A stretch of 7,017 bases of DNA from an uncultured Coriobacteriaceae bacterium (GCA_900549525.1 UWSJ01000089.1:1-7017), one strand, 5' to 3'; numbered from the stretch's first letter, positions 1-6,931 are shown. Notes: a model not told the origin generated them from the letters alone. Numbers and translations are program-made.

Positions 1-829
1 TGCGCTCGTTCTGGCAGGTCACCACGATGCCCGTGGGCAGGTGCGTGACGCGCACGGCCGAGTCGGTCGTGTTGACGCCCTGGCCGCCTGGGCCGCTCGC
101 GTGGTATACGTCGACGCGCACGTCACCCGGGTCTATGTCGACCTCAATATCGTCGGGAAGCACCGGCAACACTTCGACGCCGGCAAAGGTGGTCTGGCGG
201 CGCTTCTTGGCGTCGGTGGGAGAGATGCGTACGAGCCGGTGCACGCCCTGCTCGGCTCGAAGCATGCCATAGGCGTTGTGTCCGCTCACGGTAAACGTGG
301 CGCGATCGATACCGATGCCCTCGGCGGCCGGAGCGTCGTTTACCGTGACCTTCCAGCCACGGCGCTCACAATAGCGCAGGTACATGTGAAAGAGCATGTC
401 GCACCAGTCCTGCGCCTCGAGACCGCCCTGTCCGGGCGTCACGCTCACGATGGCGTCACCGTGGTCGAACTCGCCCGTAAACCAGCTCGAAAGCTCAAGC
501 TCCGAGAGGTCGCGCTCGAGCGCTTCGGCGCCGGCAGCGGCCTCCGCCAGCAGCTCCTCGTCGCCCGTCTCCTTACCAAGCTCGAAGGCGGCGCGGACGT
601 CGTCAAGCCGCGCATGGGCGGCATCGACGCCCGCCACGTCCTGCTTGGCTGCCGAGAGCTTGGCCATGGCCGCCTGCGCCGCCGCGGCATCGTCCCAGAA
701 TCCGGGCTCGGCGCTCTGGCGCTCAAGGTCTTCGATGACCCCGCGGCGCTCCTCGACATGAAGATATCCTTCTACCTCGGCGAGGCGCGCCGCGATCGCG
801 TCAATTCGGTCTTGCGTTATTTCGGACAA
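1..829 (-). CDS. prfB: Peptide chain release factor 2 (RF2), 5' part; 3' end lies outside the window
   Basis: RF2 recognises stop codons UAA and UGA in the ribosomal A site and triggers hydrolysis of peptidyl-tRNA. Reading the minus strand from the TTG at 829 gives 276 uninterrupted codons to the window edge. Visible landmarks: a coiled-coil-like N-terminal domain (about 1-120), the conserved loop GQGGLEAQDW (133-142), the codon-recognition region RLVRISPTD (198-206), and the catalytic GGQ at 248-250 followed by VNTTDSAVR. About 90-100 C-terminal residues should be missing. The start is TTG because an in-frame TAG at 853-851 closes the frame upstream, no ATG or GTG lies between, and GGGAG sits 7 nt before it. 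The family's programmed +1 frameshift is absent: the frame is continuous through GYLHVEERR (21-29). Oddities: the usual SPF tripeptide is SPT (203-205), and GGQ is followed by Gly rather than the common His or Ser. It lies 39 nt downstream of secA, probably in the same operon. Confidence 0.96.
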   Translation of the reverse strand, partial: MSEITQDRIDAIAARLAEVEGYLHVEERRGVIEDLERQSAEPGFWDDAAAAQAAMAKLSAAKQDVAGVDAAHARLDDVRAAFELGKETGDEELLAEAAAGAEALERDLSELELSSWFTGEFDHGDAIVSVTPGQGGLEAQDWCDMLFHMYLRYCERRGWKVTVNDAPAAEGIGIDRATFTVSGHNAYGMLRAEQGVHRLVRISPTDAKKRRQTTFAGVEVLPVLPDDIEVDIDPGDVRVDVYHASGPGGQGVNTTDSAVRVTHLPTGIVVTCQNER

Positions 830-836
830 ACGAATT

Positions 837-841
837 CTCCC
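837..841 (-). promoter_or_regulatory. Ribosome-binding site that fixes the TTG start of prfB
   Basis: GGGAG (continuing into AA) on the minus strand ends 7 nt before the TTG at 829-827, an ideal Shine-Dalgarno spacing. With the in-frame stop at 853-851 it leaves TTG as the only plausible start. It lies within the 39-nt gap after the secA stop codon, so prfB is probably translated independently from a shared mRNA. Confidence 0.8.
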
Positions 842-868
842 GTAACAGGTCTACTGCCTTCGCCGCCT

Positions 869-3715
869 CTAGCGGTTCCTGCCATGGCAGTTCTTAAACT
901 TCTTGCCGCTGCCGCACGGGCAGGGGTCGTTGCGCCCCACGTTGACATAGGGATCGGGATCGTCGGCCTTACGGTAGGTGTGGCCCTTGGCCACCGAAGC
1001 CTTGGGGGCAGGGGCGAGGGGGTCACGGCGCTCGGCGTGCTCGGCCTTCATGGCCTCACGGGCGCTAGCCCTGCGCTGTGCGCGGGAGCCGACGATTGAG
1101 GCGGCCGCGCGTGCGCCATGGTCGCCGTCGAGCTCCGTGGGCCCGGAGTAGCGCGCCCCCTCTAGCGACGACGGGGCAGGCATCTCCTGCGGCTTGGCCG
1201 TGCGACGGATGTGCAGCATGGTGCGCAGGAAGTCCTCGTACATCGTGTCAACAAGCTGGCCAAACGCGGCGTAGGCCTCCTGCTTGTACTCGACCAGCGG
1301 GTCACGCTGGCCAAAGCCGCGCAGGCCGATGCCCGTCTTCAGGTAGTCCATCTCCTGCAGATAGGCCATCCACCGCGTGTCAATGACGCGCAGCATGACC
1401 TGGGAGGAGAGCCTGTGGGTGATGTCCTCGCCCAGGTCGTCCATGCGCTTCTGGTACAGGTCGTCCACATAGCGGTCGACGGCCGCGACGACCTCGGAGG
1501 TATCGGCTTCCTTGGAGAATGCGGGCATTCCGTCCACACCCGTAAGCTCGCCGAGCCAGGAGCGCAGGCCCTTGACGTCCCAGTCCTCCACGGCGGTTCC
1601 CTCGGGGCAGAAGTCGCGCACGCGGCGCTCGACCGTTGCGCTCGTGACCTCCTCGATGTGATCGGTAAGATCCTTGCCGTCGAGGATCTTGTCGCGCTCC
1701 TCGTAGATGGCCTGGCGCTGCTTGTTCATGACGTCGTCGTAGTCGAGGACGCTCTTGCGCATGGCGTGGTTAATCTCCTCGACCTTGCGCTGGGCGCTCT
1801 CGATGGCACGACTCACGAGCTTGTGGTGGAGCGGCTCGTCGGCCGACATGTCCCAGCGCTCCATCGCGGCGGCGATGCGATCCATGCGGTCGGCGCCAAA
1901 CAGACGCATCAGGTCGTCCTCAAGTGACAGGTAGAACTGCGTCTCGCCCGGGTCACCCTGACGTCCGGCACGGCCACGAAGCTGGTTGTCGATTCGACGG
2001 CTCTCGTGGCGCTCGGTGCCGATGACGCACAGGCCACCAGCCGCAATGACGCGCTTGCGCTCCTCGGCACAGGTCTTACGGGCCTCGGCCTTCGCCGCCT
2101 CGAGCTGCTCGGGGGTGGCAACGTCTGTCGGCGTGCCCTCGGCCGCGAGCCTGTCCTCGGCAAGCTGGTCGGGGTTGCCGCCGAGCAGGATGTCCGTACC
2201 ACGGCCAGCCATGTTGGTGGCGATGGTAACGGCGCCCTCACGTCCGGCCTGGGCCACGATCTGCGCCTCGCGCTCGTGGAACTTTGCGTTCAGGACCTCG
2301 TGCTTGATGCCGCGCTTCTTGAGCATGGCAGAGAGGCGCTCGGAGCTCTCGATGGAGACGGTTCCCACGAGGACGGGCTGGCCCTTCTTGTGCCGCGCCT
2401 CGACGTCGTCGGCGACAGCCCTGAATTTGTAGTCGATGGAGCGGTAGATCTTGTCCTCGTGGTCGACGCGCACCACGGGCCTGTTGGGCGGGATCTCCAT
2501 AACCGGCAGGTTGTACGTCTCGCGGAACTCGGCGTCCTCGGTCATGGCAGTGCCCGTCATGCCCGAGAGCTTGTCATAGAGGCGGAAATAGTTCTGGAGC
2601 GTGATGGTGGCGAGCGTCTGGTTCTCCTCGCGGACAAGCACGCCTTCCTTCGCCTCCACGGCCTGATGCAGGCCGTCCGACCAGCGGCGGCCCTCCATGA
2701 TGCGGCCGGTGAACTCATCGACGATCTTGACCTCGCCGTCGACAACCACATAGTCCTTGTCGCGGTGGAACATGTACTGGGCCTTGAGCGCCTGCTGGAG
2801 GTGGTTGGCGAGCTGGCCGGAGAGATCCCCGTAGATGTCGGCGCCAAGGCGCTGCTCAATCTTGCGGAGCCCCTGGTCGGTGGCTGCGATGGTGTGCTTC
2901 GCCTCGTCCATGATGTAGTCGCCGTCAGGCTCGGGGACGGGACCACCCAGCGGGTCACGCTCGGGCTCCTCGGCACGCACGAGCCCGCGAACCGCGCGAG
3001 CGAAGTCCTTGTACGTGTCGGCAGACTTGGTCCCAGCACCCGAGATGATGAGCGGCGTACGCGCCTCGTCGATAAGGATGGAGTCGACCTCGTCCACGAT
3101 CGCGTAGTGGTGGCCGCGCTGCACGCGCATGTCGGTGCGCGTCACCATGTTGTCGCGCAGATAGTCGAAGCCAAACTCGGAGTTCGTGCCATAGGTGACG
3201 CCTGCGGCGTAGGCCGGGCCCTTGTCCTTAAGCGGCATGCCGTTCTGGAGCAGGCCCACCTCCATGCCCAGGAAGTTATAGAGCTTGCCCATCCACTCGG
3301 AGTCTCGACGCGCCAGATAGTCGTTCACGGTCACCACGTGCACGCCCTCGCCCGCAATGGCGTTGAGATAGCCTGCGAGCGTGGAGACGAGCGTCTTGCC
3401 CTCGCCCGTCTTCATCTCCGCAATCATGCCACGATGCAGCGCGATACCGCCGATGACCTGCACGTCGAAGTGGCGCATGCCAAGGACGCGGTCGGACGCC
3501 TCTCGCGCGGTGGCAAACGCCTCGGGGAGCAGCTCGTCGAGAGACTCGCCCTTCTCGTAACGCTCGCGGAACAGGGTAGTCTGACCTGCCAGCTCCTCGT
3601 CATCCATCTTCTTGTAGGTATCGGCGAGCCCGTTGACCTTGTCGGCGACCGTTCTGAACTCACGAAGGTCCTTGTCGGAACCGATAGAGAGAATCTTGGA
3701 GAAAAGACCTGGCAT
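869..3715 (-). CDS. secA: Preprotein translocase motor ATPase SecA
   Basis: SecA is the cytoplasmic and membrane-peripheral ATPase that pushes unfolded preproteins through the SecYEG channel. The 948-residue product is complete and close to the length of actinobacterial SecA1. Visible in order: NBD1 with Walker A MKTGEGKT (101-108) and Walker B VDEVD (207-211); the preprotein cross-linking domain, roughly 225-375; the GTAMTEDAEF motif (388-397); NBD2 with NMAGRGTDILLGG (501-513) and the arginine-finger motif QLRGRAGRQGD (578-588); the helical scaffold and wing region, about 620-835; a charged linker; and a C-terminal zinc-binding SEC-C motif with C932, C934, C943 and H944. Residues about 514-556 form the variable NBD2 insertion found in E. 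coli and mycobacterial SecA but reduced in Bacillus. The ATG at 3715 has AGAGGA (3728-3723) 7 nt upstream, and MPGLFSKI is a typical SecA beginning. Stop is TAG. It is followed after 39 nt by prfB. No key residue is missing, so this is the housekeeping copy rather than an accessory SecA2. Confidence 0.99.
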   Translation of the reverse strand: MPGLFSKILSIGSDKDLREFRTVADKVNGLADTYKKMDDEELAGQTTLFRERYEKGESLDELLPEAFATAREASDRVLGMRHFDVQVIGGIALHRGMIAEMKTGEGKTLVSTLAGYLNAIAGEGVHVVTVNDYLARRDSEWMGKLYNFLGMEVGLLQNGMPLKDKGPAYAAGVTYGTNSEFGFDYLRDNMVTRTDMRVQRGHHYAIVDEVDSILIDEARTPLIISGAGTKSADTYKDFARAVRGLVRAEEPERDPLGGPVPEPDGDYIMDEAKHTIAATDQGLRKIEQRLGADIYGDLSGQLANHLQQALKAQYMFHRDKDYVVVDGEVKIVDEFTGRIMEGRRWSDGLHQAVEAKEGVLVREENQTLATITLQNYFRLYDKLSGMTGTAMTEDAEFRETYNLPVMEIPPNRPVVRVDHEDKIYRSIDYKFRAVADDVEARHKKGQPVLVGTVSIESSERLSAMLKKRGIKHEVLNAKFHEREAQIVAQAGREGAVTIATNMAGRGTDILLGGNPDQLAEDRLAAEGTPTDVATPEQLEAAKAEARKTCAEERKRVIAAGGLCVIGTERHESRRIDNQLRGRAGRQGDPGETQFYLSLEDDLMRLFGADRMDRIAAAMERWDMSADEPLHHKLVSRAIESAQRKVEEINHAMRKSVLDYDDVMNKQRQAIYEERDKILDGKDLTDHIEEVTSATVERRVRDFCPEGTAVEDWDVKGLRSWLGELTGVDGMPAFSKEADTSEVVAAVDRYVDDLYQKRMDDLGEDITHRLSSQVMLRVIDTRWMAYLQEMDYLKTGIGLRGFGQRDPLVEYKQEAYAAFGQLVDTMYEDFLRTMLHIRRTAKPQEMPAPSSLEGARYSGPTELDGDHGARAAASIVGSRAQRRASAREAMKAEHAERRDPLAPAPKASVAKGHTYRKADDPDPYVNVGRNDPCPCGSGKKFKNCHGRNR

Positions 3716-3892
3716 GCGGCAGTCCTCTGCGTACAGCCGAGCTGCAGCGTTGCAGTCGCGGCTAAGTGTCTAGACTTTCTCACTTTACCCAATGGGCGTG
3801 CTCGGTCGGCCCTGAAAGACGCCCGGACGAGACCTGCGTCACAATATGCGCACCCCCGTCCGTTACGCCCGCCGCCCTGAGCCCGAAGAGGC
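3716..3892 (-). other. Intergenic region and leader of the secA-prfB operon
   Basis: These 177 bp separate the regulator stop from the secA start and should hold the secA promoter. I could not find a convincing -35/-10 pair: TTGGGT at 3792-3787 is a possible -35, but the hexamer at proper spacing is poor. Contents I can point to are the hairpin overlapping the regulator stop (3878-3895), a 6-bp inverted repeat GGGCGT/ACGCCC (3794-3799 and 3819-3824, with a 19-nt loop and no T-tract), the 8-bp palindrome GTCTAGAC (3768-3775), the two-part hairpin at 3735-3763, and the secA ribosome-binding site (3723-3728). I see no credible small gene. Confidence 0.6.
3735..3763 (-). promoter_or_regulatory. 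Predicted two-stem hairpin in the secA 5' leader
   Basis: In the transcript sense the region reads AGCCG, CGA, CTGCA, ACGC, TGCAG, CT, CGGCT. The outer 5-bp stem (AGCCG/CGGCT) and inner 5-bp stem (CTGCA/TGCAG) are both perfect, separated by a small internal loop and closed by a 4-nt loop. Its 3' side ends 6 nt before the AGAGGA ribosome-binding site, close enough to affect ribosome access. There is no T-tract, so it is not an intrinsic terminator. It could still be chance in GC-rich DNA; the secA promoter must lie upstream of 3763 for it to be transcribed. Confidence 0.4.
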
Positions 3893-3895
3893 TCA
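3878..3895 (-). terminator. Hairpin overlapping the regulator stop codon, weak terminator candidate
   Basis: TGAGCC and GGCTCA form a perfect 6-bp stem, extendable by one T-G pair, around a short loop, and the first three bases are the regulator's TGA stop. The following sequence is GC-rich with no run of T, so this does not meet the standard for an intrinsic terminator. It may instead stabilise the 3' end of the regulator mRNA or be incidental. Confidence 0.3.
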
Positions 3896-6800
3896 TGACG
3901 ACGCGGTAGCTTCGGAACGCATCTTGAGCGCCTTCGCCAAGGAATCCCTCAGCACCTCGCTCCGCGCAGCCACCACGCTCGCCGACTCCGCAAACCAGGT
4001 CGCCTGGCGAACGTCTCGCATGCGCATCGCCGCCTCCGAGCCCGACAGCATCGAGTCGACGAATCTCCGAGCAACTTCCTCGTGCCTCCGTCGAAACAGC
4101 CCGCTCGAGTCTCGACTTGGCACGTACGAGCCGTCTCCATACATCGCCTCCATACGCAGGCACAGTGAGACCCTCTCGTCATCCGATGATTTTGGGGACG
4201 CCGCGGCCCGCGCCATGCGCTCGAACTCGTCTATGTCGCAATGAACCAGGCTGTCATCGAGCCAGATTCTCCCCACCTCTCCCCCGACGAACTTGCTTGT
4301 GTCGTCGCGCTGGCCAAGGCTGAGACGCAGAGAGCTCAGCACCGTGTACAGGCTCACCCTTCCCCTGGCATAGTCGGCCTCTGGCCAGAGCCTCTCTATC
4401 ACCTCTCCCCTGTTCATGGCATGACCCGGAGTCAGGGCGAGCATCGCCAGCAACGTCCGCGCCTGCTTTCTTCTCCACAGACCTTCGGCGAGTATCACGC
4501 CGTCCACACGAGCGCCCATCCCCCCGAGCACGCGTATCTCAAGGCGGTGGAGGGAGTCCGACACGACTCCCCGTCTAGAATCAGGGCTAGACAACAAATC
4601 CGTCGTCCCCACCAGACCTGTTCTCGCGGGGGCAACCGCGCTCCCACTAGTACGCAGCTGGTCTTCAGCCGGGCGCCTTTTGAGCCAGATGGGAGGCAAC
4701 GCATCCTTCAGCGCCTTCGAACTTCTAAGGGAAAGGCCGCTGATGTAGTCGGCAAACGCAACGAGCTCCACTCGAGGAATGATCCGTGGGGCAACCTTTT
4801 GCCCCTCCGGATCGCCCCCTTTCAGCACGATGCTCCTTATGATGTCCTCCAAAGCGACCACGTCAGCCGCCGCGGCGTCATCATCCCCGGCGCTCCCCGC
4901 AGGAGAGGCCGAGAGCCGCGCTCGGGCGGCAGATGTCTCTCCAAGCCCTTCGTACGCAAGCAGGTCAACCATCGTGCCGAGCGTTGCGAGACCGGGATTA
5001 TCACACGCTCGCGCAGCATCCACGGACGCCTCTGCATGCAGGTGCGCATGCCGATAGGCGCCTGCTGCCAGGCTCTCCAGAGCACGTATCAGCCGCGCAC
5101 GGCTCACCAGCTCGAAGTCCCCTCGACGCTCGGCGTCGTGTATGAGTCCGTCACACCTCGTATCGAGGGGCCGAGATCTCACCAGCGCAGAGGCCAGCTC
5201 GTGGAGGAGTCGGGAGCCACAAAAGACCGATGCCATTCCGTATGCGGCTGTCGAGCCACCACCCTGCCAAGTAGCATCGTTCTCCCCCGCCTCATCGTGG
5301 TCGTCGACAAGCATCCCAAGGGCATGAAAGTCGCTCTGTAGCAGGGACGAGAATGCAGAGCGAGAGATAGTCCCCGCAAGCCTCAGATCTCTCGAGGTCA
5401 AGAGCCCGCGATAGGCACCAAGACAATCTCCACCCATCGCCAATGAAAGCGAGCGGAGATGAGCAGAAAGAGTCCGCGCAATTCTGTCCTCGCTCCCCTC
5501 TCCCTCCGCACAAACTCTGACGAGCCAGCTATCCTGCCTCTTCGCGTCAGAGGGGCACCGCCGAAGCACGAGTTCGCACCCAAGCAATAGCTTGAAGTGC
5601 AGCCTTGTCACAGGCCGCTCGCTCGCCATTGCAAGGCATGACTCGAACTTGACGCCATCGAGGTCATTGGTGGAGGCATTCGCAACCACCGCGCCCTCAA
5701 AGCTCGTCGAGACGTCCTCCCCGCCGTCCCTTCTCGCCATCGCGGAAAGCAGTGCGGAGACGCCGCCTCTCCTGAAGTGAGGCCCCGCGGGAGCATCGCC
5801 CTCGTTGTGCCCGAACCTACGCCCAACAAACGAGCTCACCAGTGCCGTGTGGCCCGCATCAATCAGCTCAATCGGATACGAGACAACCATCTCGTCAACC
5901 AGCCTCGGGCTCCCTGCCAAACCAGCAAGGGTGCCAGCACGAGCGAATTCTCCCTTGCCGGCCAGATGCCGAACAATCGCATGCAAGAAGCTTGGTGGCA
6001 GGGCAGAAGAGGCAAGAGCGTCCAAGAGCAGGCTCTCACGACAACCGATAAAAGAAAATGACCTGTTCTCAGAATCGATGCCAAACAACGGGGCGCTGCG
6101 AGCCAGCTCGAACATAAGGTCGCGCGACGCCCGGATACCGAGGCTCTCAAGATCCTCGACGCCTCCAGAACCAAGAAGCGCCATACCGGCCCGCAAATAG
6201 AGTTCCTCAAGGATCAGACCCGGTCTAAATGCATCCCTTAGCACGGAGGAGACCGTCGCATCCCACGACGCGCCACGCGGCTTTCCTTCACGGAAAGAGC
6301 AGCCTTCTAGTGCACTGATAAGCGAAGGCATTCCATGCGTCGAAGTCTCAACGAAACAATGAGGGAACCCGTCGTAGCAAGAAGCCCAGGCGGGAAGCTC
6401 CTCTTCGGTTATGCGGAGATCCTCCGAGCCAAAAGCGGGACACCGCGGAAGATAAGAAAGGAAGTGAGACTCCTCGGGTCGTAAAAGCAAAAGCAAGTGG
6501 CAACCATAAGTATGACAGGAGGAGATTCCCCGAGCATATCTCTCGATGGAGCGCTCATCCAAACGAACCCCGTCAATAAGTATGAGTGAGGGGCGGTTCT
6601 GAAAGGCAGGCGTCTGCGCACGCCGTGAGAGCCTTCTAAGCTGCCGACAGTGGCTTTCTACAGATCCCCTCGAAAGACACGCGCGATAAATCCGCCATCC
6701 CGACTCACGCAAAAAGTCACCGGTCTCTTGAGCAAGAGTATGTGAGCCCATGCCAGGCTCCGCGCACATCGCGCAAAGACCAGATCGCTCCAAAGCCCCC

Positions 6801-6931
6801 ACAACACGACGAACGAGCATAGGCCGCGAAACATACGACCCGCTAGAACGAAAAGCGTAAGCAGATGGCGGAGGAGCACCGTCGCCATATCCACAAACAC
6901 CCTTGGAAGGAAACACAAACTCATCGCTCAT
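3893..6931 (-). CDS. Large putative transcriptional regulator: degenerate STAND-like N-terminus, C-terminal SARP-type winged helix and BTAD
   Basis: Probable DNA-binding regulator of 1012 residues; ligand and targets unknown. Residues about 35-211 resemble the NTPase module of MalT-like STAND proteins: a P-loop-like AEPGMGSHTL (57-66) with Ser where the Walker A Lys should be, a Walker B-like SLILID (115-120), and a segment with EEELPAW and THGMPSL (176-204) typical of the family's lid region. Residues about 215-745 are helix-rich and probably form a TPR-like superhelix, though I cannot assign individual repeats. A Ser/Gly/Pro-rich linker (about 750-795) leads to an OmpR-type winged helix (796-892: LEIRVLGGM, WRRKQARTLLAML, RGEVIERLWPEA, LYTVLSSLRLSLG) and a short BTAD (about 899-1008, opening CDIDEFERM). 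The classical AfsR layout has these at the N-terminus. The ATG at 6931 is the first start after an in-frame TGA, but no Shine-Dalgarno precedes it, so M38 or leaderless initiation is possible. Half of its 22 cysteines lie in the first 211 residues. Family assignment is by motif reading only. Confidence 0.85.
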   Translation of the reverse strand: MSDEFVFPSKGVCGYGDGAPPPSAYAFRSSGSYVSRPMLVRRVVGALERSGLCAMCAEPGMGSHTLAQETGDFLRESGWRIYRACLSRGSVESHCRQLRRLSRRAQTPAFQNRPSLILIDGVRLDERSIERYARGISSCHTYGCHLLLLLRPEESHFLSYLPRCPAFGSEDLRITEEELPAWASCYDGFPHCFVETSTHGMPSLISALEGCSFREGKPRGASWDATVSSVLRDAFRPGLILEELYLRAGMALLGSGGVEDLESLGIRASRDLMFELARSAPLFGIDSENRSFSFIGCRESLLLDALASSALPPSFLHAIVRHLAGKGEFARAGTLAGLAGSPRLVDEMVVSYPIELIDAGHTALVSSFVGRRFGHNEGDAPAGPHFRRGGVSALLSAMARRDGGEDVSTSFEGAVVANASTNDLDGVKFESCLAMASERPVTRLHFKLLLGCELVLRRCPSDAKRQDSWLVRVCAEGEGSEDRIARTLSAHLRSLSLAMGGDCLGAYRGLLTSRDLRLAGTISRSAFSSLLQSDFHALGMLVDDHDEAGENDATWQGGGSTAAYGMASVFCGSRLLHELASALVRSRPLDTRCDGLIHDAERRGDFELVSRARLIRALESLAAGAYRHAHLHAEASVDAARACDNPGLATLGTMVDLLAYEGLGETSAARARLSASPAGSAGDDDAAAADVVALEDIIRSIVLKGGDPEGQKVAPRIIPRVELVAFADYISGLSLRSSKALKDALPPIWLKRRPAEDQLRTSGSAVAPARTGLVGTTDLLSSPDSRRGVVSDSLHRLEIRVLGGMGARVDGVILAEGLWRRKQARTLLAMLALTPGHAMNRGEVIERLWPEADYARGRVSLYTVLSSLRLSLGQRDDTSKFVGGEVGRIWLDDSLVHCDIDEFERMARAAASPKSSDDERVSLCLRMEAMYGDGSYVPSRDSSGLFRRRHEEVARRFVDSMLSGSEAAMRMRDVRQATWFAESASVVAARSEVLRDSLAKALKMRSEATASS

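Noticed and set aside
41..1099. 352-codon open frame on the plus strand opposite prfB and the 3' end of secA
   Set aside because: Antisense to prfB, whose motifs (GGQ, VNTTDSAVR, EAQDW) are unmistakable in the other strand.
3424..3792. Minus-strand frame beginning with TTG upstream of secA and overlapping it in another register, considered as a SecM-like arrest peptide or leader ORF
   Set aside because: No ribosome-binding site precedes the TTG, there is no signal sequence or arrest-like motif, and most of the frame is just the out-of-register secA coding sequence.
3787..3792. TTGGGT as a -35 element for secA
   Set aside because: The hexamer at 16-18 bp spacing (around ACACTT) is a poor -10 match, so I did not call a promoter.
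3794..3824. GGGCGT/ACGCCC inverted repeat as a terminator after the regulator
   Set aside because: It has only a 6-bp stem with a 19-nt loop and no T-tract in either direction.
2006..3880. 624-codon open frame on the plus strand opposite secA
   Set aside because: It is entirely antisense to an intact, well-conserved secA and runs into the intergenic region. Its composition (many Val, Leu, His, Gly, Asp) is what high-GC antisense frames produce, with no recognisable domain.
4241..5341. 366-codon open frame on the plus strand opposite the regulator
   Set aside because: It mirrors part of the continuous 1012-codon regulator frame, has no recognisable motif and is rich in Arg, Pro, Ser and His, as expected for a shadow frame.
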